Positions 49,176 to 57,151 of a stretch of 64,000 bases of DNA are shown in pieces (the stretch's first letter is position 1; each line of letters starts with the position of its first letter). The notes under the pieces were generated by a model, which worked only from the letters and a program-made list of their open reading frames with translations, had not been told where the DNA came from and ran no database searches. This DNA is from Takashimella koratensis (Eukaryota; Basidiomycota; Tremellomycetes; Trichosporonales; Tetragoniomycetaceae), in assembly GCA_003116875.1 (NCBI GenBank), contig BCKT01000001.1, positions 2,351,486-2,415,485 on the forward strand, read 5' to 3'. Position numbers and translations under genes: made by a program.

Positions 49176-49583
49176 ATGTCCAATACCGAGACAGAGACTA
49201 GTAAAGAAGAGTTGACAGTTGCCGCCGGGTACTACAGGTATAAGACCTACCAAGGCCACTATTGGGGCTGCGAGACCAGCGGTCCATCCTCATCGTCTGC
49301 CTCGAAGTCAGCAGCCAGATCAGTGGCAGACACACTGGCTACTTTCTTCGAGACATGTGAAGAACAGGACTCCGAAAAAAGCCTTGAGCTAGCCAAGGGT
49401 TTGGTCCAAGAATCAAAGTACGCTTCATTATACAAGTTCAATTACATACCATGTGCTGTATCTCTGCATCGTTACCTCGATACTCTCAAGGCGCAGGACC
49501 CCGAATCGGAAACGCTAACAACTGCGGTAACGGAAGAGCCTGTGAAATCTGAACCAAAGGTGAAGACTGAAGGAAGCGTCTAA
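49176..49583 (+). CDS. tandem small-protein family, member 1 (type A)
   Basis: An intronless 135-residue protein of no family I recognise. The shared domain covers residues 12-108. It starts with a strand LTVAAGYYRYK and a second strand GHYWGC. An Ala/Ser helix (SAARSVADTLATFF) comes next, then an acidic turn, a helix LELAKGLVQESKY, an aromatic strand YKFNYI and a final VSLHRYLDTL. The tail contains two V-K-x-E motifs (VKSE, VKTE) that fit the SUMOylation consensus. No signal peptide or membrane helix is visible, so it is probably cytosolic or nuclear. The start at 49176 is chosen because the AAGATGTCC context and following length match other members; an upstream in-frame Met at 49065 falls in the probable leader intron. 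Confidence 0.75.
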   Translation: MSNTETETSKEELTVAAGYYRYKTYQGHYWGCETSGPSSSSASKSAARSVADTLATFFETCEEQDSEKSLELAKGLVQESKYASLYKFNYIPCAVSLHRYLDTLKAQDPESETLTTAVTEEPVKSEPKVKTEGSV

Positions 49584-50097
49584 GCGGCTTTTATATCGTC
49601 TTCCTCTAGGAACATCGGCGAGTAGAAGCTCTTGCGGGATATGGCAGAGAGAACATATGAGGTGATGGTTCATAGCAAGGGGGCATGCATTGCACTTGAA
49701 GAACCATCGTCTGCTTTGGTCACTCACATGAGGGAGGTCGGGAGCAGGCTAGCCACACTTGTCCGGCCTCGCCCTCCAAGAAAAAAGGCGTCATGACGCC
49801 CACCTCCAGCGGATACTTGGCCTTGCAGACATGTTTACAAGGGATGACTCCTCAGGTGTACGCCGGAGCTCAAAAATCCTTCCATCTGTTGGAACGGACT
49901 TCCGCTGGCTTCTCATCTTTCACAAAATATGTTTTGGTCGCTTCCTTTCGGTCGGTCGGCGTTGAAGGTTTTAGCTGGCTTGGTCCGTCGAAGCGACAGT
50001 CGACTGCAGCTCATATAAGCCCCTGGTATGTCTGCTCTCTCTCCTCAGCTTCACTGAGCGACCACCACAGCATCATCTGACAAACCAAACAGCAAAC
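49584..50097. promoter_or_regulatory. spacer and promoter of the pseudogene copy
   Basis: It holds a TATA-like CATATAAG at 50012-50019 followed by GTATGTCTGC at 50026, resembling the leader of member 1. The first half is the presumed 3' region of member 1. I see no gene. Confidence 0.4.
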
Positions 50098-50592
50098 ATG
50101 TAGAAAGTCGGCGACGTGACGGAGGTGACGGCAACAACATCCAACAATGTGACTAAACAAGTTGATAACCCGATAGCATCGAAGAGTACCCGAGAGGTGT
50201 TGTTGGTTGCTGCGGGGAACTACCATTACAAGAGCGAAGAAGGAACTTAGCAAGGTTGCGGTGCAATCGGTACTTCCCCCTCCGCAACCGCGAAATCGGC
50301 TGCTTCTTCCCTTCAATCCATCTTCAACGAATTCTTTGACGAGTGCGAGGAAGAGGATCCCGAAACCCTCCTGGGGTTTGCCAAAGATCTAGTCGTAAAG
50401 TCGGAGTACGCCGCTGATTTTGATTTCGAGTATTCTCCGTGCTGTGTGTCCTTGGGGAAGTATCTAGATGCGCGCGAGAAGCAGGAGAGCAAGTTGAACA
50501 GGTCTACTGCTGTGGCAAAGCCAGCGATATGTGAATCACCAGTGACCACTGAGAGGTCTCAAGCATCGGCGACAACTGAGCCTAGAGCTTAG
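50098..50592 (+). pseudogene. tandem small-protein family, broken type A copy
   Basis: This is a full-length relative of member 1, collinear through its domain (LLVAAGNYHYK, SAASSLQSIFNEFFDECEEED, FAKDLVVKSEY, FEYSPCCVSLGKYLD) and ending at 50592. It carries two in-frame TAG codons. One is directly after the ATG (50101-50103). The other is at 50248-50250, where member 1 has an aromatic residue of the second strand. There are no frameshifts, so the break is recent or the copy is kept by unusual means. No Met follows in frame to restart translation before the domain is lost. The context after the second TAG (CAA GGT) does not match the full TMV-type readthrough signal. An assembly error is possible but would have to occur twice. 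Confidence 0.75.
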
Positions 50593-51391
50593 GCTGAGTT
50601 AAATACTTTCGGTGATCGAGTGGCTATGAGAAAGTAAAATACTGGTTATGTAATGGGTATGCAGAGTGGTTCATGCATCGCGAGTCTGAACGCCTACGTT
50701 GGGCCCAACGAAATCCGTCCACTACTGTACAGTAGTACAGTAGGTGGCCCACCACTGTTAACTTGCCTTCTCAACGTCGAAAAGCTCGGCGGAAGTATCG
50801 TGGCGTAGCAATGAGAACATGTCGGGCAGTTGAGATTGCCAGTCGTGTTGGGAAGGTAGGTACGACAACCTGATGAAGATACTGAGAATTTGACCTTGGG
50901 AAGGGGGATAGGAAATAATCCACTTCGTCTGGCAGTTTGCGTATCAAGGTTGTTTGTGCACAGAGAGGCTGACGGAGCCTATTGCCTCTAGGCTCCTCCT
51001 TTCAGCTCGTCGTCTCTTACTCTGCCCGGACCATGCGCGTCTCTCACATTCCACCTCGTTCTCCCCCTATATGGACGACGACAAAGAGAGTCGGCTTCAA
51101 CTGACACTCGGCTCTACTTTGCCTCCATGACATAGGAGAAAAGCCGACCAAGTTTTCGACCGGGCGTATGGTACAAAGGAACCCAGCACTCAAGGCCTTC
51201 CGCGCTCAAGTCTCGGACTTATATTTATACCTTTCAACTGACATCCTGTTTGACTCCGGTTCGCTCCAAGTCCAAGACCTTGTCACGAGTTATAAGGCTA
51301 CCTATGGACCGCTTTTACTCGCCCCCCTCAAGTATTTTACTTATCTGATCAATCAGCGTCCTACGTACAGCGCATCAAACAGATCAACAAC
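50593..51391. other. spacer before member 2
   Basis: About 800 bp, relatively AT-rich on the left. It contains the inverted repeat listed separately and, at 51228-51240, a TATA-like CTTATATTTATAC that probably serves the next gene. I could not recognise a decayed copy of the family in it. Confidence 0.4.
50719..50747. repeat. perfect 9-bp inverted repeat hairpin
   Basis: CTACTGTAC at 722-730 of the 50-kb block pairs exactly with GTACAGTAG at 735-743 around a 4-nt loop, and flanking CCA/TGG extend the stem with one bulge. It lies between the pseudogene and member 2. It could be a transcriptional terminator, a protein-binding site or a foldback remnant. Confidence 0.7.
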
Positions 51392-51859
51392 ATGTCCATG
51401 GGTAAAGGAGAAGTGATTATTATTGGTGTTGGGTGGCAACATGACGTTGAAGGTGGGCATACCTACTACACCTGCCGCTCGAACTTACCTAAACCCTCAA
51501 AGAAGGCGGTCGAGGCGACAACAACGCTTGATACGTTGATCTCGAATGGTCTTGGAAGCTGGTGCCAGGATTCCGAAGCGCTCCTGAGAACTGTCAAAAG
51601 GGTTGTAGATTTCTCGGAATACAAGTCGCTTCCTTACAGTTACATGTCGGAAACAGAGGCATCGAGCAAGCACGCTGTCTCCTTTGCCAATGGCACGTGC
51701 GAAAAGGAAGGGTGGAGGATCCTGCGGCCGAACTCTGGCTCTACCGGAAGCGACGCCACTCAAGGGAGCACCATGACCGTGACGTATGCAAAGCCGTTTA
51801 GTGACTGCCCGATATCGTATTCATCCAAATTGGGTAACTTGACATACCCGAGGGATTGA
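51392..51859 (+). CDS. tandem small-protein family, member 2 (type A)
   Basis: An intronless 155-residue protein. The shared domain spans residues 5-95: strand EVIIIGVGWQHD, second strand GHTYYTCRS, a helix with KKAVEATTTLDTL, a second helix LLRTVKRVVDFSEYKSL matching LVQESKYASL of member 1, and an aromatic strand PYSYMSE. The C-terminal 60 residues (Gly/Ser/Thr-rich, ending LTYPRD) have no counterpart in the others. No signal peptide or membrane segment is visible. A second Met two codons in could also be the start. A TATA-like element lies about 155 nt upstream. Function is unknown. Confidence 0.7.
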   Translation: MSMGKGEVIIIGVGWQHDVEGGHTYYTCRSNLPKPSKKAVEATTTLDTLISNGLGSWCQDSEALLRTVKRVVDFSEYKSLPYSYMSETEASSKHAVSFANGTCEKEGWRILRPNSGSTGSDATQGSTMTVTYAKPFSDCPISYSSKLGNLTYPRD

Positions 51860-52471
51860 GCGAACGAGATGCAGTGTCGTTTAAACCTCTAGGTGCGTTC
51901 TATGGCTGGCGATACGATATCACGTTACCATTCTCTATGCACCGTTATTTATTTATTTATTCAGCCCATGGAATTTCTGTATACATGCATGACCTGGGGA
52001 AGTATGGCTGTCCAAGGACTATGAGTTCTTCATCCAGGACCACTGACTGCATCAGTCGCGAGCAGTGAGCCGAATCAGAGTGGATTACGTGGTATTTAAA
52101 GGACTATGGCAGATCTGGCATGTACCATTGACGGCAGAGCGCAAAAGCCGCTGAGAGACTCTAGCCAACTTCAATGCTGACATTTACGCCCGAGGATAAT
52201 GGTGGTTGAAGGATCACACTGGCTGTGAGATTTGGCGGGACAATCATGCAGAGACCGGCTGCCATTTCGCTCCCAAAAATTTCGGGATCTGGATTCAGCA
52301 GAACCTCCTTTTATCATGGATAAGCTCCTTTCATTCTCGGATCCTATTTGTTGACCAGAGACAGTAGGCGGGACAGATGACAAGCCATTGGGGGGGCTTA
52401 TATGATAAGAGTCTTACGGGATTCCCCCACAATTTATTCGCAACGGTTACGCACGCGATATTGCTACAAAC
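51860..52471. promoter_or_regulatory. spacer and promoter of member 3
   Basis: It contains a TATA-like CTTATATGATAAG at 52398-52410, about 72 nt before the next start. A TTATTTATTTATT tract at about 51948-51960 could be an AU-rich 3' UTR element of member 2. I see no gene. Confidence 0.4.
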
Positions 52472-53161
52472 ATGTCCGACATGACACCAACCCAGTCGAT
52501 CGTTGATCCCATGCAGATAGATGAAGGTGGCGACATCATCATCATTTCGACGGCCTGGGATTCTGGTATCCCAGGCGGATTTATTGACTGCAGATGGAAG
52601 AAAGACGACCGCAATGCAAGCCGCGAAGACGACGATATTACGTATGTGATCGAAGATGAGCTCAAGCGGCATCTGAACCCTGAAGAGGTTCAAGGTAAAA
52701 GCAACGAAGAGATTCGTAACGAAGCTCTCAAGTTCGTTTTGAGTCGCAGATACCCCGACGGTACGCACATCCAAGCAGAGCTCGCCTCTCACGATGACAC
52801 TCTGGCAGGATGGCTCAAGGCCACGGAAGACCAAATGGAAGCTGAAGGCCTGCTGAACCCCAGCATCCCAACCATTGTGGTGTGTGCATATCGCAGTCAA
52901 GAGAACAAACAGAATTTCCTTACCTGCAATTGGAAGGAGGATAACGTGGGCTACCCCGCCATCGAAGGTTACAGTGTTGAGAATTTTAGCAACGATTTAG
53001 GAGAATATCTACGCTCGACTTCAATGGAAACGCAGAAGAGTTTTGCGTTGTTCAGGGCGTACACAACGCTAAAGTCATTCCGCCTTGTCAAGACTCAATT
53101 TCCAGGCTGCTCGTTCAAGGTCATGGAAGAATCGGAAGCCATGCAACAGTACTTGGAGTAG
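52472..53161 (+). CDS. tandem small-protein family, member 3, two fused domains (type B)
   Basis: An intronless 229-residue protein made of two copies of the family domain. Copy 1 (about 20-112) starts DIIIISTAWDSG, has the second strand FIDCRWKKDD, and a helix around YVIEDELKRHL. Copy 2 (about 132-229) starts TIVVCAYRSQ, has FLTCNWKEDN, a helix NFSNDLGEYLRS, and ends with FPGCSFKVMEESEAM. Both replace the YY-C signature of type A by C-x-W-K. Copy 2 is strikingly close to member 6 (FSWKDDKEG, FSDELGLFLSS, RFPGSAIMVMDEEA). No secretion or membrane signals are seen. The fusion suggests that the domain works in pairs, perhaps as a dimer; that is inference. Confidence 0.78.
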   Translation: MSDMTPTQSIVDPMQIDEGGDIIIISTAWDSGIPGGFIDCRWKKDDRNASREDDDITYVIEDELKRHLNPEEVQGKSNEEIRNEALKFVLSRRYPDGTHIQAELASHDDTLAGWLKATEDQMEAEGLLNPSIPTIVVCAYRSQENKQNFLTCNWKEDNVGYPAIEGYSVENFSNDLGEYLRSTSMETQKSFALFRAYTTLKSFRLVKTQFPGCSFKVMEESEAMQQYLE

Positions 53162-53974
53162 GTTACATCGCTGGCAGCTGGTACTGAGAAAATGATCTGA
53201 GGGTCATCTTCCCGAGGATACTATATTCAGGTAGATTGGTGAATATCAGTGACCTTGAATACCGAATATGCCGGCGATCCGCAGTTAGTTTGATGATATG
53301 TCTCTTACCATATGCCGAAAGCACAGCTTTCTAACGCAAGTCGAACCATGTGTGATTTTTCCTAATCCGTGGCTTCCGTCAACAGCTACTCATGTTCTCG
53401 CCGAGAGTGAGTTTGCTTTCGCCGGCATCCCTCTATCTTTGTGGACAGCATTCATCCAGAAAGACGAACAATTTGTCGTGTTCTCTATCGTCGGCATTTC
53501 TGTACACCGCAGGGATTCTTCCCCTTGATGAAGTCGTGAGTTCCGCCTAAGATGAGAAATTTGGACACTGGTAGGGTTTGAAGCTTAGACTACGCTACCA
53601 GCATGGGGGGGCGAATTTAGCATCAGATACCTACCGCACACCCGCTCTCCGTTTGCCTTTTCTTGGCTTGTATGTCGGGGTATGAATGTCTCCTTTTCCT
53701 GGCGCTTAGGTGGATGGAGGTAAGAAGGCGTCTCGTCTCGCCCACCTCGGCTACAGCTGCGCTCCCCAAACCACGACCGAATTCACCCCCGAGGTTGCAG
53801 TCGAGAAAGGAACCATCACTTGCGCTGCGCCTTCCACCCACAAGTCTCGGCATCATAAATCCATACCGTTTTGTCGTATTTTCCGGTAGTTGTTTGACTC
53901 CGATATCCTCGAAAGTCAGCAAGGTTTGACGTGAGCTGAAAGCTGCCTAAAAATCCGTCACTCTTTCTTCGTCT
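53162..53974. other. spacer before member 4
   Basis: About 810 bp without a supported gene. The open frame at 53298-53528 shows no similarity to the family and no homology I recognise. A weak CCTAAAAAT element near 53947 is the only TATA-like candidate for member 4. Confidence 0.4.
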
Positions 53975-54556
53975 ATGGCAAGCTTTCCTCAACCAAGAAA
54001 TCCAGAACCCCTTAGTGACCGTACTGTAATAGCAGTGACGATGTCGACACTAAGCGATAAAACATCGACCAAACAAGCAGCGACAATGTCGACTGCGACC
54101 GGTACAGGCAAAGAGACACTGAGGGTAGGTGGTGGGTGGTACGGTGACAGTGAGACAGGACATGGATATTACTGTTGTCTATCAACCAGCAAGGAGCCTT
54201 CGGAGGCGGCAAGGACAGCCTGCAAAGCTCTTCAAGACATGTTCCACAAGCGCCTTGACGGTTCCGAGGAGACTAATTCGCCGTCGATCCTTGACACTAT
54301 CGAAGAGCTAGTGCTGGAATCGCATTATGCTACGATATTCATATTTGAGTTCATGTCAGACAAGGAATCTCTAGAAAGTTATACTGCTTATCTCGAGAAG
54401 AAGAGACCCCTCTCATTGTCAACGACTGGGGAGTCCGGTCAATCAAAGTTAACCACTGAGAATAATGCAAAGTCAAACTCATGGCAAAGGTGGATGCCCT
54501 TCTTGAGCCTTAGTTCTCGTCCTCCCTCGAAAGCTGAGAAGGGAAGGAAACGTTGA
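53975..54556 (+). CDS. tandem small-protein family, member 4 (type A)
   Basis: An intronless frame of 193 residues. The shared domain starts near residue 48: strand TLRVGGGWYGD, second strand GHGYYCCLS, an Ala-rich helix (EAARTACKALQDMF), an acidic loop, a helix LDTIEELVLESHYATI, an aromatic strand FIFEFMSD and a final YTAYLEKKRP. Three in-frame Met codons precede the domain (53975, 54041, 54086). By comparison with the short leaders of members 1 and 2, the start is more likely at 54041 or 54086. The C-terminus adds a Ser/Lys-rich tail with RWMPFLSLSSRPPSK. No secretion signal is obvious. Function is unknown. Confidence 0.72.
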   Translation: MASFPQPRNPEPLSDRTVIAVTMSTLSDKTSTKQAATMSTATGTGKETLRVGGGWYGDSETGHGYYCCLSTSKEPSEAARTACKALQDMFHKRLDGSEETNSPSILDTIEELVLESHYATIFIFEFMSDKESLESYTAYLEKKRPLSLSTTGESGQSKLTTENNAKSNSWQRWMPFLSLSSRPPSKAEKGRKR

Positions 54557-55168
54557 ACTGGGTAGAAGTATTCGTCTTAGGCATGCATTGATTGAAAGGT
54601 CAGGCTGGGGAGTCTGAACTCTCCCACACCCAAGTAGCGAGTATTGTGCTTCCTTTGGACCGCTTCCGCCGATTCCCTCTCCGGAAACGGTGGAAACTGT
54701 TGGAACAGAGACTGCGACGGAGACAAATCTCAATCGAGGCCCATCTGCGACAGCGCAGTGACGTCAGAAGCCTAGAAATCTTACTTCTTTGGAATTTCGG
54801 GGACATCTTGGCGTTTGAAAAGAATGCTGACCGTGAAATATGACATGGAAAGCGCACACAACAACTTCCCCCGAGCATGGCCGGGATCCCCGAAAAATCC
54901 TGGAGAAAGGACTCGTGTTTGGGAGCATCGTGTTTCAAGAAGTCTCCTTTGCCGACGCAGCTTTCGCGCAACGCAGAAACATCTCGTCTTTCTTTTGAGG
55001 ACGGAGAAGCAGCATAACGGAGAGAACCCGTTTGAAAAATGGACGAGCTTGGGAGCCCATCTATATAAGGGTAGGAAGGTAGAAGGTCAACATCTCTTCT
55101 CCTCTTCTTCTTGAACAGCGGCTTTCGCAGGAAGATACTCACTACACTCCAAGCTCACATCAACGTAA
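54557..55168. promoter_or_regulatory. spacer and promoter of member 5
   Basis: A TATATAAG box at 55072-55079 lies about 95 nt upstream of the next start codon and is the clearest TATA element of the cluster. The Arg-rich open frame on the opposite strand looks like a chance product. No other gene is seen. Confidence 0.5.
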
Positions 55169-55600
55169 ATGGCAGACTCTACGCAAGCCAGAGAAGACGC
55201 GAATACGGGAAAGCAGGCAGAGGCAAGCAGTGAGCGCGGATCTGTTGTTATCTCTATCCATTATGATGGAACGGAGTTCTACAACAACTGCGCATGGAAA
55301 CATCCCCTAGCTGAAGGGTCCGCTGAAGATGAAATTACCCTCGACATGAACTCTGCGGTGACAGACTGCCTCTTCACACTTTATGAAAGCGGTACCAGAG
55401 ATCTTGAGACCCTTCGGACGAAAACGAAGGATTTCGCAGAAACCATTTGGCCGAAGTATCGCTTTGAGCTCGCGACTCCGCAAGTGGCTTTAGACGAGTA
55501 TACCGTCGCTATGATTATAAGGGATCAAGAAGCCGAGATGGACAATCAGGGCGATGCCGATGCACCTGACCAGGCGGCGACTGAGGACAATGAAGCGTAG
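55169..55600 (+). CDS. tandem small-protein family, member 5 (type B)
   Basis: An intronless 143-residue protein. The domain spans about residues 24-118: strand SVVISIHYDG, second strand YNNCAWKHPL with the C-x-W-K signature, an acidic loop, a helix SAVTDCLFTLYES, a second helix LRTKTKDFAETIWPKY, and a strand RFELATP. It is closest in plan to the first domain of member 3. The last 25 residues are acidic and Ala/Asp/Gln-rich. No signal peptide or membrane helix is seen. It has a strong TATA box and a 95-nt leader. Function is unknown. Confidence 0.72.
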   Translation: MADSTQAREDANTGKQAEASSERGSVVISIHYDGTEFYNNCAWKHPLAEGSAEDEITLDMNSAVTDCLFTLYESGTRDLETLRTKTKDFAETIWPKYRFELATPQVALDEYTVAMIIRDQEAEMDNQGDADAPDQAATEDNEA

Positions 55601-56212
55601 TGAGGGAGGTAACGTTTATCGACTAAAGTGGGACTGCGAGCAGAGCTGTTCGTAATCCGTAAATCGAGGTGACATGTTACTCTCCTTTGATGCTCTCGTG
55701 ATGAGTCACAATATCCAGGGGGTTAGTTGCTGATACTCATTCTATATATGCAGTCTTTTTTTTCGGAGGACAAAATGCGGCCCCCGAGGCTTTGCATTAT
55801 GTGTGACTTCGAAAGTTCCGCATAGTGCACTATGCCTTCACAGCAAGACCTACCGATCATAGCGTGGATTTCAATCCCTCTACATATCCCGCAGAGCTTA
55901 TATGGGCTCTTTTACCTTCAGTTAGATCCTACCTTTCAGTACGGGTCTGAAAGGATAGGCTGTGACGCGGCCGAGCCCGGGCATGGAGGCATATGTCGCA
56001 CTCAAGGGAATGTCTCAGCTGCCGGTCAAAGGCACTGTACTGTACTCTCACCCACCAACAACAGAGCGCTCGGTAGAAAACTGAGCGTAGTCGACACCTG
56101 GTGGCAACCGTTCATATAAAGAGCGACTTGAGCGGCTGTATGTTTGTATTCCAGACCGCATCCACGACGTCCAACGCCGTATACAAACTCTTAACTATAG
56201 TACAAACCCACC
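55601..56212. promoter_or_regulatory. spacer and promoter of member 6
   Basis: A CATATAAA box at 56113-56120 lies about 95 nt before member 6. A second TATA-like site at 55742-55750 lies about 85 nt before an ATG at 55832, which opens a 95-codon frame without family similarity. This could be the relic of another copy's promoter, or chance. Confidence 0.4.
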
Positions 56213-56659
56213 ATGAGCTCTTCCCGAACCAAAGAGAGAGACCAACAGGAACCCCAGGAAGGGAGCAGCCGTCCGACCCTTCAAGTATACGTATACTATG
56301 ACTCGGAGGAGTCACAGGGTCATCTTGGTTTCAGCTGGAAGGATGACAAAGAGGGTGTACCCTTCAATACCCGCTACACTAACAAGATGTTTTCGGATGA
56401 GTTAGGACTATTTCTCTCTTCGTCGCTTGTCATGAGTGAGAAAGAGTGCTTCACAACTCTCCGTTCCCTCACTGAAACGCAGTCAAGCAGTCTAATACGC
56501 AAGCGCTTCCCAGGGTCCGCCATCATGGTCATGGATGAGGAAGCTTGCAAGAATGATTACCTCATGAAGCGTCCTCACTATCAAGCAAGAAGAAAGGCTC
56601 GTAACGCGCGGGAGCAGAGCACCAAGACGACAGATTCCGATGAGACGAGCTTTCAGTAG
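56213..56659 (+). CDS. tandem small-protein family, member 6 (type B)
   Basis: An intronless 148-residue protein. The domain spans about residues 20-118: strand TLQVYVYYDSEE, second strand HLGFSWKDDKEG, a helix FSDELGLFLSSSL, a second helix CFTTLRSLTETQSSSLI, then RFPGSAIMVMDEEA. It matches the second domain of member 3 almost throughout, including VM-D/E-E, and probably shares a recent ancestor with it. The C-terminal 30 residues are basic (ARRKARNAREQS) and could be a nuclear-localisation or nucleic-acid-binding tail; that is inference. No secretion signal is seen. Confidence 0.75.
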   Translation: MSSSRTKERDQQEPQEGSSRPTLQVYVYYDSEESQGHLGFSWKDDKEGVPFNTRYTNKMFSDELGLFLSSSLVMSEKECFTTLRSLTETQSSSLIRKRFPGSAIMVMDEEACKNDYLMKRPHYQARRKARNAREQSTKTTDSDETSFQ

Positions 56660-57151
56660 CCTGTCCAAGTCCGTAGACAATCAGTTCGTCATTGTTTCGT
56701 TCTATCTTTACACAGTTCAGCCAGTTGGGTGAAGGCAGAGCCCCAACGGGAATGATGTCTGTAGTGGTGACAGACAATGTCAGCTTGGTGCTTGAAATTA
56801 TCTTGTTCAACTTGCGTCCTCCTTTCCCATACCGACCGCTTTCAAGCCGAGGGTCTCCACCCTCGCACTACTGCCTTGATGATGAACTGTGTCATCTGTG
56901 CTTCTGACAAGGATCTCAGATCTGACCACCCTTTCATCTCGGCCGAGGCCACTCACTCCACACAACGTCACCTCTCTCCTTTATTTCAGCGAATCTCACG
57001 AAGTCACCAGATCGCGCTCCACACCTCTGCCAACCACTGTATAAATCATGTTTCTTGCCGCCAGTTTCTTCCCCCCCCCCCCCTCTTCCCCACTTTTCAT
57101 TTTTGCCACTGGCATATTGACTTTACTCGTTGCTGAACTTCCTGATCAAAG
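56660..57151. promoter_or_regulatory. upstream region of the 933-residue repeat protein
   Basis: It contains a TATA-like TGTATAAAT at 57038-57046 and a C run at about 57071-57083 in the presumed leader. The arrangement (TATA, about 100 nt, start) is the same as in the small-family genes. I see no gene. Confidence 0.45.

Noticed and set aside
50248..50256. Programmed readthrough of the internal TAG (TAG CAA)
   Set aside because: Only the first downstream codon fits the TMV-type context, and another TAG lies directly after the ATG, so readthrough alone could not express the gene.
54600..55142. 180-codon Arg/Ser-rich frame on the minus strand
   Set aside because: It crosses the promoter of member 5, has shadow-like composition and no family similarity.
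55832..56119. 95-codon frame with a TATA-like element 85 nt upstream
   Set aside because: No similarity to the cluster domain; Pro/Gln/Gly composition and overlap with the promoter of member 6 suggest chance.
49584..57151. CRISPR array, LTRs or terminal inverted repeats around the small-gene cluster
   Set aside because: No regularly spaced direct repeats and no long terminal repeats were recognisable by eye; a self-alignment would be needed to exclude short ones.
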